Notes under the pieces: model-generated | What the model saw: only the letters and a program-made list of their open reading frames with translations | The model's database searches: none | Told to the model about the DNA's origin: nothing | Position numbers and translations under genes: made by a program | NCBI GenBank assembly: GCA_002151545.1 | Contig: CP021237.1 | Span: 3,968,001-4,032,000 of the forward strand | DNA from: Sphingobacteriaceae bacterium GW460-11-11-14-LB5 | Lineage (GTDB): Bacteria; Bacteroidota; Bacteroidia; Sphingobacteriales; Sphingobacteriaceae | Length of the DNA: 64,000 bases | Direction: 5' to 3' | Shown here: positions 7,962 through 16,931 of the stretch, piece after piece | Numbering within the stretch: the stretch's first letter is position 1 | How the letters are laid out: every line of letters starts with the position of its first letter

Positions 7962-9644
7962 ATGAGCGAATTAAACAAGTACAGTAAAACATTTACACAA
8001 GACCCAACACAACCGGCAGCGCAAGCTATGCTTTACGGAATCGGATTAACTGATGCTGATATGGCTAAAGCACAGGTCGGTATTGCAAGTATGGGTTACG
8101 ATGGTAACACCTGCAATATGCACCTTAACGATCTTGCAAAAGATGTAAAAAAAGGGGTCTGGAAGAATGATTTAGTGGGCTTGGTTTTTAACACCATTGG
8201 AGTGAGTGATGGAATGAGCAACGGTACAGATGGTATGCGTTACTCGCTGGTAAGCCGCGATGTAATCGCCGATAGTATCGAAACCATTTGCGGTGGCCAA
8301 TATTATGATGGCATTATCTCTATCCCTGGCTGTGATAAAAATATGCCTGGTGCCATTATGGCGATGGCACGCTTAGATCGTCCTTCAATTATGGTTTATG
8401 GTGGTACAATTGCTCCCGGACATTACAAAGGAGAAGAATTGAACATCGTTTCAGCTTTCGAGGCTTTGGGGCAGAAAATATGTGGCAACCTTTCTGAGGA
8501 AGATTATCAGGGCATCATAAAACATACTTGCCCTGGTGCAGGTGCTTGTGGAGGCATGTATACGGCAAACACCATGGCATCAGCAATTGAGGCTTTAGGT
8601 ATGAGTTTGCCTTATTCGTCTTCAAATCCAGCAATCAGCGAGGAGAAAAAACAAGAATGTTTAGATGCGGGTAAATACATTAAAATTTTATTAGAGAAAG
8701 ATATCAAACCATCTGATATCATGACGAGAAAAGCATTCGAAAATGCCATTCGTTCTATTATCATTTTAGGTGGCAGTACCAATGCAGTACTACATTTTAT
8801 TGCAATGGGTAAAGCCATCGGCATCGAAATCACCCAGGATGATTTCCAGCGCATGAGCGATGTAACACCAGTACTTGCCGACTTTAAACCTAGCGGAAAA
8901 TACTTAATGCAGGATTTGCATCAATATGGTGGTATCCCGGCAGTATTGAAATATTTATTAAACGAGGGTTTGTTGCATGGCGATTGCCTGACCGTAACCG
9001 GAAAAACTGTAGCTGAGAATTTGGCTGATGTAAAATCGATTATGGATTATGATCAAAAAATCATTCAGAAGCTAAGTGAGCCAATTAAGGCAACAGGTCA
9101 CTTGCAGATTCTTTATGGAAACCTGGCAGAAAAAGGCTCAGTAGCAAAAATCAGTGGAAAAGAAGGTGAAAAATTCGAAGGTCCTGCACGTGTATTTGAT
9201 GGTGAGCACGATTTAATCGCGGGAATTTCAAGCGGACGTGTTCAGCCTGGTGATGTAATTGTAATTAAAAATTCTGGTCCGGTAGGTGCACCAGGTATGC
9301 CGGAAATGTTAAAACCAACCTCAGCCATTATTGGTGCAGGTTTAGGTAAATCGGTGGCTTTAATTACTGATGGACGTTTCTCAGGTGGTACGCACGGTTT
9401 TGTGGTTGGACACATCACCCCTGAATCTTACAAAGGTGGTTTAATTGGCCTAGTAGAAGATGAAGACCGGATTTTGATTGATGCGGTAAACAACATCATC
9501 AACCTGCAAGTAAGTGATGAAGTGATTGCCGAGCGTAGAAAAAACTATGTGCAACCAGCATTAAAAGTAACAAAAGGTGTTTTATATAAATATGCTAAAA
9601 CAGTTTCAGACGCAGCGAGTGGCTGTGTAACTGACGAATATTAA
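7962..9644 (+). CDS. ilvD: Dihydroxy-acid dehydratase
   Basis: A 560-residue IlvD/Edd dehydratase. It removes water from 2,3-dihydroxy-isovalerate and 2,3-dihydroxy-3-methylvalerate to give the keto acids used by IlvE. Iron-sulfur ligand cysteines are in IPGCDKNMPG and in TCPGAGACGGMY; GRFSGGTHGFVVGHI near the C-terminus is the second family signature. Length is normal. It is the first structural gene after the Ile-rich attenuator and is followed by an ORF6N gene after 48 bases, then ilvB and ilvN. Confidence 0.97.
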   Translation: MSELNKYSKTFTQDPTQPAAQAMLYGIGLTDADMAKAQVGIASMGYDGNTCNMHLNDLAKDVKKGVWKNDLVGLVFNTIGVSDGMSNGTDGMRYSLVSRDVIADSIETICGGQYYDGIISIPGCDKNMPGAIMAMARLDRPSIMVYGGTIAPGHYKGEELNIVSAFEALGQKICGNLSEEDYQGIIKHTCPGAGACGGMYTANTMASAIEALGMSLPYSSSNPAISEEKKQECLDAGKYIKILLEKDIKPSDIMTRKAFENAIRSIIILGGSTNAVLHFIAMGKAIGIEITQDDFQRMSDVTPVLADFKPSGKYLMQDLHQYGGIPAVLKYLLNEGLLHGDCLTVTGKTVAENLADVKSIMDYDQKIIQKLSEPIKATGHLQILYGNLAEKGSVAKISGKEGEKFEGPARVFDGEHDLIAGISSGRVQPGDVIVIKNSGPVGAPGMPEMLKPTSAIIGAGLGKSVALITDGRFSGGTHGFVVGHITPESYKGGLIGLVEDEDRILIDAVNNIINLQVSDEVIAERRKNYVQPALKVTKGVLYKYAKTVSDAASGCVTDEY

Positions 9645-9692
9645 AATCAAAAAATCATCCCCCAGATTAATTGATTACTAAGAAAATAGATT

Positions 9693-10283
9693 ATGCAAAT
9701 AATTAAAAGTATTCAGAATAGGATTTATGAAATCCGGGGAGAAAGGGTAATGCTCGATTTTGATCTGGCATCACTTTATGAAGTGGAGACAAGAGTATTA
9801 AATCAGGCTGTAAAACGTAATATCAAACGTTTTCCGGAAGATTTCATGTTTCAGTTGACTTCTGCAGAATTTGAAAATATAAAATTTCAAATAGAAGCGA
9901 TTAACCAGGGTGCATCATCACAAATTGTGATAAAGGATCACCCCAACTTGAAATCACAAATTGTGATTTCAAGTTGGGGTGGCACCAGAAAGTTACCTTA
10001 TGCCTTTACCGAGCAAGGGGTAGCCATGTTAAGCGGTGTTGTAAATAGCGACAAAGCCATTAACATGAACATTGCCATTATGAGGGCTTTTGTTGATGTT
10101 CGTAAAATTTTGCTGAAACAAAGCAACCTTAACGAACAATTAACAGAAATTAAAGAACGGATTGGTGAACATGATGTTCAGCTAAACGAACTTTATGAGG
10201 CAATGGAAAACTTAATTGATGAAAAAATTGCACAAATAAAGTGGAAAGACAGACAAAGAATTGGGTTTAAAATTAAAGAATAG
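9693..10283 (+). CDS. ORF6N domain protein
   Basis: A 196-residue protein with an N-terminal ORF6N domain (residues about 8-95: IYEIRGERVMLDFDLASLYEV, then ALNQAVKRN-like and YAFTEQGVAMLSGV segments) and a charged coiled-coil-like C-terminus. ORF6N domains occur in phage antirepressors and in many free-standing Bacteroidetes chromosomal genes; they are thought to bind DNA. It lies in the same direction between ilvD and ilvB with gaps of 48 and 21 bases, so it is likely co-transcribed, but no link to amino acid synthesis is known. A 43-base palindrome sits inside the coding region and doubles a SQIVI peptide. Function unknown. Confidence 0.85.
   Translation: MQIIKSIQNRIYEIRGERVMLDFDLASLYEVETRVLNQAVKRNIKRFPEDFMFQLTSAEFENIKFQIEAINQGASSQIVIKDHPNLKSQIVISSWGGTRKLPYAFTEQGVAMLSGVVNSDKAINMNIAIMRAFVDVRKILLKQSNLNEQLTEIKERIGEHDVQLNELYEAMENLIDEKIAQIKWKDRQRIGFKIKE
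9939..9981. repeat. Perfect 21-base inverted repeat inside the ORF6N gene
   Basis: Bases 9939-9959 and 9961-9981 are exact reverse complements with one base between them. The palindrome codes for the PNLKSQIVISSWGG region. Its core TCACAAATTGTGA also occurs just upstream (about 9918-9931), so the peptide SQIVI is repeated twice. Confidence 0.9.
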
Positions 10284-10304
10284 TAGAACCGCAAAAACAT
10301 AACT

Positions 10305-12056
10305 ATGGAAACTGCACAAGATACAATACAACAAAACGAGGCGAAAGCAGAAACCTCAAAAACCTTATTCAAAGGAACAGGCTCGCAGGTTTTGTTGAAT
10401 GGATTAATTGAAGAAGGTGTAACCACCATTTTCGGTTATCCGGGAGGAGCAATCATGCCTATTTATGATGCTCTTTATGATTATGCCGATAAATTAGAAC
10501 ACATACTGGTTCGCCATGAGCAAGGTGGTATCCATGCTGCTCAGGGTTTTGCACGTGCAAGCGGCGAAGTGGGTGTTGTTTTCGCCACCAGCGGACCAGG
10601 TGCAACCAACCTGGTTACAGGTTTAGCAGATGCACAGATAGACAGTACGCCATTAGTTTGTATCACCGGACAGGTTTTCGCCCACTTATTGGGAACAGAT
10701 GCCTTTCAGGAAACCGATGTGATTAACATTACCACTCCGGTTACCAAATGGAACTATCAGGTTACTGATGCTAAAGAAATCCAGGAGGTATTGGCTAAAG
10801 CTTTTTACATCGCTAAAAGCGGCAGACCAGGCCCGGTTTTAATCGACATAACCAAAAACGCACAATTACAGCTGGAGGAATTTCCTGAGTATGTAAAATG
10901 CAACCACATTCGCAGTTATCGCCCGAAACCAAAAGTTAGGATTGAATATATCGAGCAGGCAGCCGAATTAATCAACTCAGCTAAAAAACCATTCGTATTA
11001 TTCGGTCAAGGGGTTATTTTAGGTAGTGCTGAAGAAGAATTTAAAGCTTTTATTAATAAAACCGGAATTCCTGCCGCATGGACCATTATGGGCGAAGGTG
11101 CTATTCCAACTTCGCATCCATTAAATGTAGGTATGTTGGGTATGCATGGTAATTACGGACCAAATGTGTTAACCAACGAAGCCGATGTAATTATTGCCAT
11201 CGGTATGCGTTTTGATGACCGTGTAACCGGCCGTTTAGATAAATATGCCAAACAAGCTAGAGTAGTGCATTTGGATATCGATCCTGCGGAGATTGATAAA
11301 AATGTTAAAGCCGAAGTTGGTGTTTGGGGCGATTGTAAAGAAACCTTACCCCTGTTAACCAATTTAGTTAACGAAAATAAACACGAAGATTGGTTGGCTA
11401 AGTTCAGACAGTACAATCAGGAGGAAATTGATCAGGTCATTACTCCAGAACTTTACCCAACAGGTGATGAAATGACCATGGGCGAAGTATTGCGCAACAT
11501 TAACGAAATTTGTGGTGGCGATGCCGTAATTGTTACTGACGTTGGTCAGCACCAGATGGTAGCCTGCCGTTATGCTAAATTTAACAATACCCGTAGCAAC
11601 ATCACATCAGGTGGTTTAGGCACAATGGGCTTTGGTTTACCAGCTGCAATTGGTGCTAAATATGGTGCACCTGACAAAACCGTTATCGCCATTATCGGTG
11701 ATGGTGGTTTCCAGATGACGCCTCAGGAATTGGGTACCATTATGCAATTTGGTGCGGCAGTAAAAATCCTGATTTTGAACAACCGCTTTTTAGGTATGGT
11801 TCGCCAATGGCAACAGTTATTTCATGATAAACGCTATTCTTTTGTTAATATCACCAGTCCTGATTTTGTCGCTTTAGCAAAATCGTATTACATCGAAGCC
11901 AGCAAAGTTGATGAACGTGCAAACTTAAGACAGGCATTAGAAACCATGATCAACCATGAAGGTTCTTACTTATTAGAAGTAATGGTTGGTAGAGAAAACA
12001 ACGTTTTCCCAATGGTTCCACAAGGAATGAGTGTAAGTGAAATCAGGCTGAAATAA
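10305..12056 (+). CDS. ilvB: Acetolactate synthase large (catalytic) subunit
   Basis: A 583-residue ThDP enzyme that joins pyruvate with pyruvate or 2-ketobutyrate, the first common step to Val/Leu and Ile. VRHEQGGIHAAQGFARASG holds the catalytic Glu; IIGDGGFQMTPQEL...NNRFLGMVRQWQQ is the ThDP/Mg motif with the acetohydroxyacid-synthase-specific RQWQ. A central FAD-binding domain is present. A nonconserved tail of about 25 residues precedes the first domain. It is followed by ilvN after a short heptad repeat, the classic catalytic-regulatory pair. Confidence 0.97.
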   Translation: METAQDTIQQNEAKAETSKTLFKGTGSQVLLNGLIEEGVTTIFGYPGGAIMPIYDALYDYADKLEHILVRHEQGGIHAAQGFARASGEVGVVFATSGPGATNLVTGLADAQIDSTPLVCITGQVFAHLLGTDAFQETDVINITTPVTKWNYQVTDAKEIQEVLAKAFYIAKSGRPGPVLIDITKNAQLQLEEFPEYVKCNHIRSYRPKPKVRIEYIEQAAELINSAKKPFVLFGQGVILGSAEEEFKAFINKTGIPAAWTIMGEGAIPTSHPLNVGMLGMHGNYGPNVLTNEADVIIAIGMRFDDRVTGRLDKYAKQARVVHLDIDPAEIDKNVKAEVGVWGDCKETLPLLTNLVNENKHEDWLAKFRQYNQEEIDQVITPELYPTGDEMTMGEVLRNINEICGGDAVIVTDVGQHQMVACRYAKFNNTRSNITSGGLGTMGFGLPAAIGAKYGAPDKTVIAIIGDGGFQMTPQELGTIMQFGAAVKILILNNRFLGMVRQWQQLFHDKRYSFVNITSPDFVALAKSYYIEASKVDERANLRQALETMINHEGSYLLEVMVGRENNVFPMVPQGMSVSEIRLK

Positions 12057-12090
12057 GGTAGAAGGTTCAAAGGCCTAAGGTTTAAGGTAA
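12055..12090. repeat. Heptad mosaic between ilvB and ilvN
   Basis: Units AAGGTAG, AAGGTTC, one 8-base unit, AAGGTTT and AAGGTAA. The first unit overlaps the ilvB stop codon. Confidence 0.75.
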
Positions 12091-12103
12091 AAAAGAAATT
12101 ATC

Positions 12104-12742
12104 ATGAGTACTGAAAATACAATAGAACATAAAATAGATAAAGCCGATTTAGACGGAAAGCAGGAATACACCATTACGGTTTATGCCGAAAACCGCATCG
12201 GTTTATTAAACAGGATTGCAATCATTTTCTCCAAAAGGAAAATCAACATCGAAAGCTTAAATACTTCTCCATCAGAAATTGATGGGATACACCGTTTCAA
12301 TATCGTCATCCACGAAGGTTACGAAGTGGTGAGAAAGCTAGCCCGCCAGATTGAAAAACAGATTGAGGTATTGAAAGTTTATTTCAACACCAACGAAGAA
12401 ATTATCTGGCAGGAACTGGCACTTTACAAAGTTTCTACTGATGAAATTGCAGAAAAAGTAACGGTAGAGCGTTTATTAAGACAGTACGGTGCCAGTGCGG
12501 TAGTGATCCGTAAAGATTATACTGTTTTTGCGGTAACGGGGCACAGGGAAGAAACGGATGCTTTGGTAAAAGCTTTGGAACCTTACGAACTGATTGAATT
12601 TGTGAGATCTGCCAGAGTAGCCATTATTAAAGACAGCGCAGGATTCCACGAAAAACTGAAAGAATTTGAAGCTTTCGAACCAGGTGAAGAATTGGTAGAA
12701 AACGAGTTTTTAGAAAAAGGACAGAAGATTTTCACTATGTAA
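12104..12742 (+). CDS. ilvN: Acetolactate synthase small (regulatory) subunit
   Basis: A 212-residue regulatory partner of IlvB. Residues about 20-95 form an ACT domain (YTITVYAENRIGLLNRIAIIFSKR), which in known enzymes binds valine for feedback inhibition; the rest is the ALS_ss C-terminal domain. It is longer than E. coli IlvN (about 96 residues) and IlvH (about 163). The stop codon is fused to a heptad repeat. Confidence 0.94.
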   Translation: MSTENTIEHKIDKADLDGKQEYTITVYAENRIGLLNRIAIIFSKRKINIESLNTSPSEIDGIHRFNIVIHEGYEVVRKLARQIEKQIEVLKVYFNTNEEIIWQELALYKVSTDEIAEKVTVERLLRQYGASAVVIRKDYTVFAVTGHREETDALVKALEPYELIEFVRSARVAIIKDSAGFHEKLKEFEAFEPGEELVENEFLEKGQKIFTM

Positions 12743-12839
12743 GGTAGAAGGTTGAGGGTGTAAGGTTGAAGGCAAAGCAAAACGTTTAAGGATCTTTGCA
12801 AAAAATCTTTGCATGCTTTGCGGTTAAAAATCAAAGAAT
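12741..12839. repeat. Heptad mosaic plus GCAAAG-type repeat after ilvN
   Basis: 12741-12775 is five AAGGTTG-like heptads starting at the ilvN stop codon. 12780-12830 is an inverted copy of the CGCAAAG/GCAAAGA repeat type found also near 30835 and 40555. No gene fits in this gap. Confidence 0.65.
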
Positions 12840-13229
12840 ATGAAATGCAATAAAGCCATACCGATTTTAAGAATGTTCGATTACGATAAAGCAGTTGAAT
12901 TTTACGTAAACTGGTTGGGCTTTAAAATAGACTGGGAACATACTTTTGAAGAAAACACTCCGGTTTATATGCAGATTTCGTTAAATGGTATTGAATTACA
13001 TTTGAGCGAGCATCATGGAGACAGTTCTCCTGGTGCACATGTTTATGTTGACTGTGTAGGTTTAAAGGAATTCCATAAAGAAATAACAGCAAAGAATTAC
13101 AAATACAACAGACCAGGTTTAGAAAAAACTTTTTACGGAACCTGGGCCGTAACCGTAAACGACCCGTTCTTTAACAAGATTACCTTTAACGAAGAATTAA
13201 CCGAAGCTGAAAAACAAAACGATAATTAG
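12840..13229 (+). CDS. Glyoxalase/bleomycin resistance superfamily (VOC) protein
   Basis: A 129-residue single VOC fold: MFDYDKAVEFYVNWLGFKIDW is the first beta-alpha-beta-beta-beta module, VYVDCVGLKEFHKEI the second. Possible metal ligands are E and H in IELHLSEHHGDS and E near the C-terminus (TFNEEL). Its start is clear. VOC proteins include bleomycin-binding proteins, glyoxalases and dioxygenases; none can be chosen from sequence alone. It sits with a DinB gene between ilvN and ilvC, probably as operon cargo. Confidence 0.85.
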   Translation: MKCNKAIPILRMFDYDKAVEFYVNWLGFKIDWEHTFEENTPVYMQISLNGIELHLSEHHGDSSPGAHVYVDCVGLKEFHKEITAKNYKYNRPGLEKTFYGTWAVTVNDPFFNKITFNEELTEAEKQNDN

Positions 13230-13247
13230 ATAGATACAGCATATAAT

Positions 13248-13712
13248 ATGATGAACCAGGTATTTGATTTTATAATCAACTCGCGCAAGGCATTTATTCA
13301 GCTAATAGATGGTTTAACAATCGAAGAATTGAATAAAATTCCTGATGGTTATAACAACAACATCATCTGGAATTTCGGGCACATTGTAGTGAGTACACAA
13401 ACGCTTTGCTACGTGCGCACGGGTGTACTACAAGATGCTGCTTCGGTAAAATTTAACGAGTATTATAAAAAGGATACCAAGCCATCTTATACGGTAACTG
13501 AAGAAGAAGTAGCAGAATTGAAAGCCATCGCATTAGCGAGCATTGAAAAAATAAAAGAAGATTATGCAAATGGAAAATTTTCGAACATCACTCCTTTCAC
13601 AACCGCTACCTATGGTGTACAAATGAATAGCATAGAAGAAATTCTGATCACAACTATTGGCCATGATAACGTACATTATGGTTACGCATGGGCGTTAAAG
13701 AAAGTATTGTAA
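13248..13712 (+). CDS. DinB family protein
   Basis: A 154-residue four-helix protein of the DinB/YfiT superfamily. The three metal-binding histidines are visible at H45 (WNFGHIV), H139 and H143 (GHDNVHYGYAW). Relatives include thiol S-transferases using bacillithiol or mycothiol and many of unknown role. It follows the VOC gene by 18 bases, so the two are likely co-translated. No reason for its place beside ilvC is apparent. Confidence 0.9.
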   Translation: MMNQVFDFIINSRKAFIQLIDGLTIEELNKIPDGYNNNIIWNFGHIVVSTQTLCYVRTGVLQDAASVKFNEYYKKDTKPSYTVTEEEVAELKAIALASIEKIKEDYANGKFSNITPFTTATYGVQMNSIEEILITTIGHDNVHYGYAWALKKVL

Positions 13713-13713
13713 G

Positions 13714-13838
13714 GGATGGAAGATGTGAGATGGAAAATGGATAAAAAAATCTGTGTAATCAAACCATCTGTGCAATCAACCCGAATGAAAAAACAAAATA
13801 TAATTGATAATTAAATAGAAATTAACCAATAAAAAACA
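13714..13838. repeat. Heptad mosaic and AATCTGTGTAATCA repeat before ilvC
   Basis: 13714-13741 holds four units like AGATGGA. 13747-13780 holds two 17-base units of the type ATCTGTGTAATCAAACC. The second type recurs at 17250-17290 (before leuD) and 35908-35940 (before the histidine kinase). Rest is A/T-rich spacer. Confidence 0.6.
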
Positions 13839-15320
13839 ATGGCAAATTATTTTAACACATTACCTCTTAGAGAAAAATTAAACCAATTAGGTGTTTGCGA
13901 CTTCATGGACAGTTCCGAATTTTTAGACGGCGTTAACGCACTAAAAGGCAAAAAACTGGTAATTGTAGGTTGTGGCGCTCAAGGCTTAAACCAAGGTTTA
14001 AATTTAAGAGATAGTGGTTTAGATGTAAGCTACACTTTACGTAAGGAAGCAATTGAAGGCAAACGCGATTCTTGGAAAAATGCAACTGAAAACAATTTTA
14101 CAGTTGGCACTTACGAAGAACTGATTCCGAATGCAGATGTAGTAATTAACCTTACTCCTGATAAACAACACACTGCTGTTGTAAATGCAATTATGCCTTT
14201 AATGAAAGAAGGTGCTACTTTATTATATTCTCACGGTTTCAATATCGTAGAAGAAGGTATGCAGATCCGTAAAGATTTAACCGTGATTATGGTTGCGCCT
14301 AAATGCCCGGGTAGCGAGGTTAGAGCAGAATATGTTCGTGGTTTTGGTGTTCCTACCTTAATTGCAGTTCACCCTGAAAACGATCCTCAAGGTAAAGGAT
14401 TGGCACAGGCAAAAGCATATTGCGCTGGTACAGGTGGTCACAGAGCTGGTGTGTTAAAATCATCTTTCGTAGCTGAAGTGAAATCTGATTTAATGGGCGA
14501 GCAAACCATCCTGTGTGGTTTGTTACAAACAGGTTCAATCCTATCATTCGATAAAATGGTAGAAAAAGGAATCGACGCCGGTTATGCTTCTAAATTGGTA
14601 CAATATGGCGTTGAAGTAATTACAGAAGCCTTAAAACAAGGTGGTATTACTGCGATGATGGACAGATTAAGCAACGTGGCTAAAATCAAAGCTTTCGAAA
14701 TTTCAGAAGAATTGAAAGACATTATGCGTCCGTTATTCCAAAAACACCAGGATGACATTATGAGTGGCGAATTTAGCCGTACCATGATGGAAGACTGGGC
14801 AAATGGCGATAAAAATTTATTAAAATGGAGAGCTGAAACTGGCGAAACCGCTTTCGAAAAAACACCAGCAGGTGATGTTAAAATCGGTGAGCAAGAATAT
14901 TTTGATAACTACACTTTAATGGTTGCTTTCGTTCGTGCCGGTGTTGAATTGGCTTTCGAAACCATGGTACAGGCAGGTATTAAACCAGAGTCGGCTTACT
15001 ACGAATCGTTACACGAAACACCACTTATTGCCAACACCATTGCACGTAAAAAATTATTCGAAATGAACCGCGTAATTTCTGATACTGCTGAATATGGTTG
15101 CTATTTATTCGATCAGGCTTGTAAACCACTTTTAGGTGATTTCATGAAAAAAGTAGATACTGATTTAGTGGGTAAAAATTTCAACGAAGGTAAAGATGGC
15201 GCAGTGGACAACAGAAAATTAATTGATATCAACGAGGCGATCCGTTCACACGAAGTAGAACAAATCGGAGCTACTTTGCGTAAAGCAATGACCGCGATGA
15301 AAGCGATTAAAACAGCATAA
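13839..15320 (+). CDS. ilvC: Ketol-acid reductoisomerase (class II)
   Basis: A 493-residue long-form enzyme that isomerises and reduces acetolactate and aceto-hydroxybutyrate with NADPH and Mg. Rossmann motif VGCGAQGLNQGLNLRDSGLD is near residues 44-63; MVAPKCPGSEVR and LMGEQTILCGLLQ are catalytic-domain segments with the Mg-binding acidic residues. The length (E. coli IlvC is about 490) shows the duplicated C-terminal knotted domain of class II, not the about 330-residue class I. It is followed by a paired hairpin element, then leuC. Confidence 0.97.
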   Translation: MANYFNTLPLREKLNQLGVCDFMDSSEFLDGVNALKGKKLVIVGCGAQGLNQGLNLRDSGLDVSYTLRKEAIEGKRDSWKNATENNFTVGTYEELIPNADVVINLTPDKQHTAVVNAIMPLMKEGATLLYSHGFNIVEEGMQIRKDLTVIMVAPKCPGSEVRAEYVRGFGVPTLIAVHPENDPQGKGLAQAKAYCAGTGGHRAGVLKSSFVAEVKSDLMGEQTILCGLLQTGSILSFDKMVEKGIDAGYASKLVQYGVEVITEALKQGGITAMMDRLSNVAKIKAFEISEELKDIMRPLFQKHQDDIMSGEFSRTMMEDWANGDKNLLKWRAETGETAFEKTPAGDVKIGEQEYFDNYTLMVAFVRAGVELAFETMVQAGIKPESAYYESLHETPLIANTIARKKLFEMNRVISDTAEYGCYLFDQACKPLLGDFMKKVDTDLVGKNFNEGKDGAVDNRKLIDINEAIRSHEVEQIGATLRKAMTAMKAIKTA

Positions 15321-15427
15321 CCTCACCCCTAAATCCCCTCTCCTAAAAGAGAGGGGACTTTGGACAGGTCTTATAAAAATAATAATTACAAACTTAAATT
15401 CCCCCTTTAGGGGGCTAGGGGGTTAAA
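15321..15427. repeat. Two-hairpin CCCCTAAATCCCC element (copy 1) between ilvC and leuC
   Basis: Left hairpin CCCCTCTC-CTAAAA-GAGAGGGG is preceded by CACCCCTAAATC; right hairpin CCCCC-TTTA-GGGGG is followed by GCTAGGGGGTT. Ends are roughly inverted (AACCCCTAAATCCCC type against GGGGGNTNGGGGGTT). The element fills the gap and ends just before the leuC ATG. A second copy lies after leuC. Confidence 0.75.
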
Positions 15428-16840
15428 ATGTCAAAAACATTAGTAGAAAAAATTTGGGATGCTCACGTTGTAAAAAGTGAAGAAGGATTTCCTGATATTT
15501 TATACATTGATACACACTTAATACACGAGGTAACCTCTCCGCAGGCATTTGATGGCTTACGCAAAAGAGGCTTACCTGTTTTTCGTCCGAAGCAGACTGT
15601 AGCAACTGCCGATCATAATGTACCTACATTAAATCAATTGTTGCCGATTAAAGAGGAGCTTTCGCGCTATCAGGTTGATATGTTAACGAAAAACTGCGCA
15701 GAATTTGGAGTAGAGCTTTATGGTTTAGGACATCCTTTTCAAGGCATTGTGCATGTTATCGGTCCTGAATTGGGCATTACTTTACCTGGTAAAACAATGG
15801 TTTGCGGCGATAGCCATACCTCCACACATGGTGCTTTTGGTGCCATTGCATTTGGTATCGGTACTTCGCAGGTGGAGCAGGTTTTCGCAACGCAATGTTT
15901 ATTGCAGTCGAAACCTAAAACCATGAAAATCGAGGTAAACGGCGAACTTGGAAAAGGTGTTGGGGCAAAAGATATTATCCTATACATTATTGCCAAAATT
16001 TCTGCCGCTGGCGGTACAGGTTATTTTATCGAATATGCAGGTTCGGCAATCGAGGCTTTAAGTATGGAAGCCCGTATGACGATCTGTAACATGAGTATCG
16101 AAATGGGTGCACGTGGTGGATTAATTGCACCAGACCAAACCACTTTCGATTACATTAAAGGAAGAGAATTTGCGCCTGCAGGCGAAGAGTGGGATAAAGC
16201 TTTAGCTTATTGGAAAACATTATACAGCGATGCTGATGCGAAATTCGATAGCGTTTTAACCTTCGATGCTGCAGATATTGCTCCAATGATTACCTATGGT
16301 ACCAACCCTGGAATGGGAATGGGCATTCAGGAACATATTCCGGCAACTGGTGCACAACCAGAAAAAGAAAAACTTTCGTACCAGAAAGCATTGGATTATA
16401 TGGGCTTTGATGACGATTCATCTTTGATCGGAAAACCGGTTGATTATGTGTTTATTGGAAGCTGTACCAACTCTCGCATTGAAGATTTACGAGAAGTTGC
16501 CGATTTTGTTAAAGATAAACGCAAAGCAGATAATGTGACCGTTTGGATTGTTCCGGGATCGAAACAGGTAGAACAACAGGCTAAAAACGAAGGTTTGGAT
16601 AAAATTTTCGAGGCCGCTGGTTTCCAGTTACGCGAGCCGGGTTGCAGTGCCTGTTTAGGAATGAATGAAGATAAAATTCCTGCAGGTAAATATTGTGTAT
16701 CTACATCGAACAGAAACTTTGAAGGCAGACAAGGACAAAATGCACGTACCTTATTGGCCAGTCCACTTACCGCAGCCGCAGCAGCCGTAACAGGAAAAAT
16801 TACAGACGTAAGGGATTTGTTGGATAAAGTAGAAGGTTAA
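15428..16840 (+). CDS. leuC: 3-isopropylmalate dehydratase large subunit
   Basis: A 470-residue aconitase-family subunit. With LeuD it converts 2-isopropylmalate to 3-isopropylmalate. The [4Fe-4S] ligand cysteines are in FIGSCTNSR and in PGCSACLGMN; VCGDSHTSTHGAFG is another family signature. Full length. It is flanked on both sides by copies of a C/G-rich hairpin element, and an ABM-domain gene separates it from leuD. Confidence 0.97.
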   Translation: MSKTLVEKIWDAHVVKSEEGFPDILYIDTHLIHEVTSPQAFDGLRKRGLPVFRPKQTVATADHNVPTLNQLLPIKEELSRYQVDMLTKNCAEFGVELYGLGHPFQGIVHVIGPELGITLPGKTMVCGDSHTSTHGAFGAIAFGIGTSQVEQVFATQCLLQSKPKTMKIEVNGELGKGVGAKDIILYIIAKISAAGGTGYFIEYAGSAIEALSMEARMTICNMSIEMGARGGLIAPDQTTFDYIKGREFAPAGEEWDKALAYWKTLYSDADAKFDSVLTFDAADIAPMITYGTNPGMGMGIQEHIPATGAQPEKEKLSYQKALDYMGFDDDSSLIGKPVDYVFIGSCTNSRIEDLREVADFVKDKRKADNVTVWIVPGSKQVEQQAKNEGLDKIFEAAGFQLREPGCSACLGMNEDKIPAGKYCVSTSNRNFEGRQGQNARTLLASPLTAAAAAVTGKITDVRDLLDKVEG

Positions 16841-16931
16841 CCCCTAAATCCCCTAAAGGGGACTTTAGCAAGATGAATAATAATATTACCAGCACTCAAT
16901 TTAAAGCCCCCTTAAGGGGGTTGGGGGTTCT
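16841..16931. repeat. Two-hairpin CCCCTAAATCCCC element (copy 2) after leuC
   Basis: Starts at the leuC stop codon: CCCCTAAATCCCCT-AAAGGGGACTTT, a spacer of about 35 bases, then AAAGCCCCCTTAAGGGGGTTGGGGGTT. Same plan as copy 1. The annotated start of the ABM gene and about 18 of its codons lie inside the element. Confidence 0.75.

Noticed and set aside
9693..10283. Prophage remnant because of ORF6N domain
   Set aside because: No other phage genes, integrase or attachment sites; free-standing ORF6N genes are common in Bacteroidetes.
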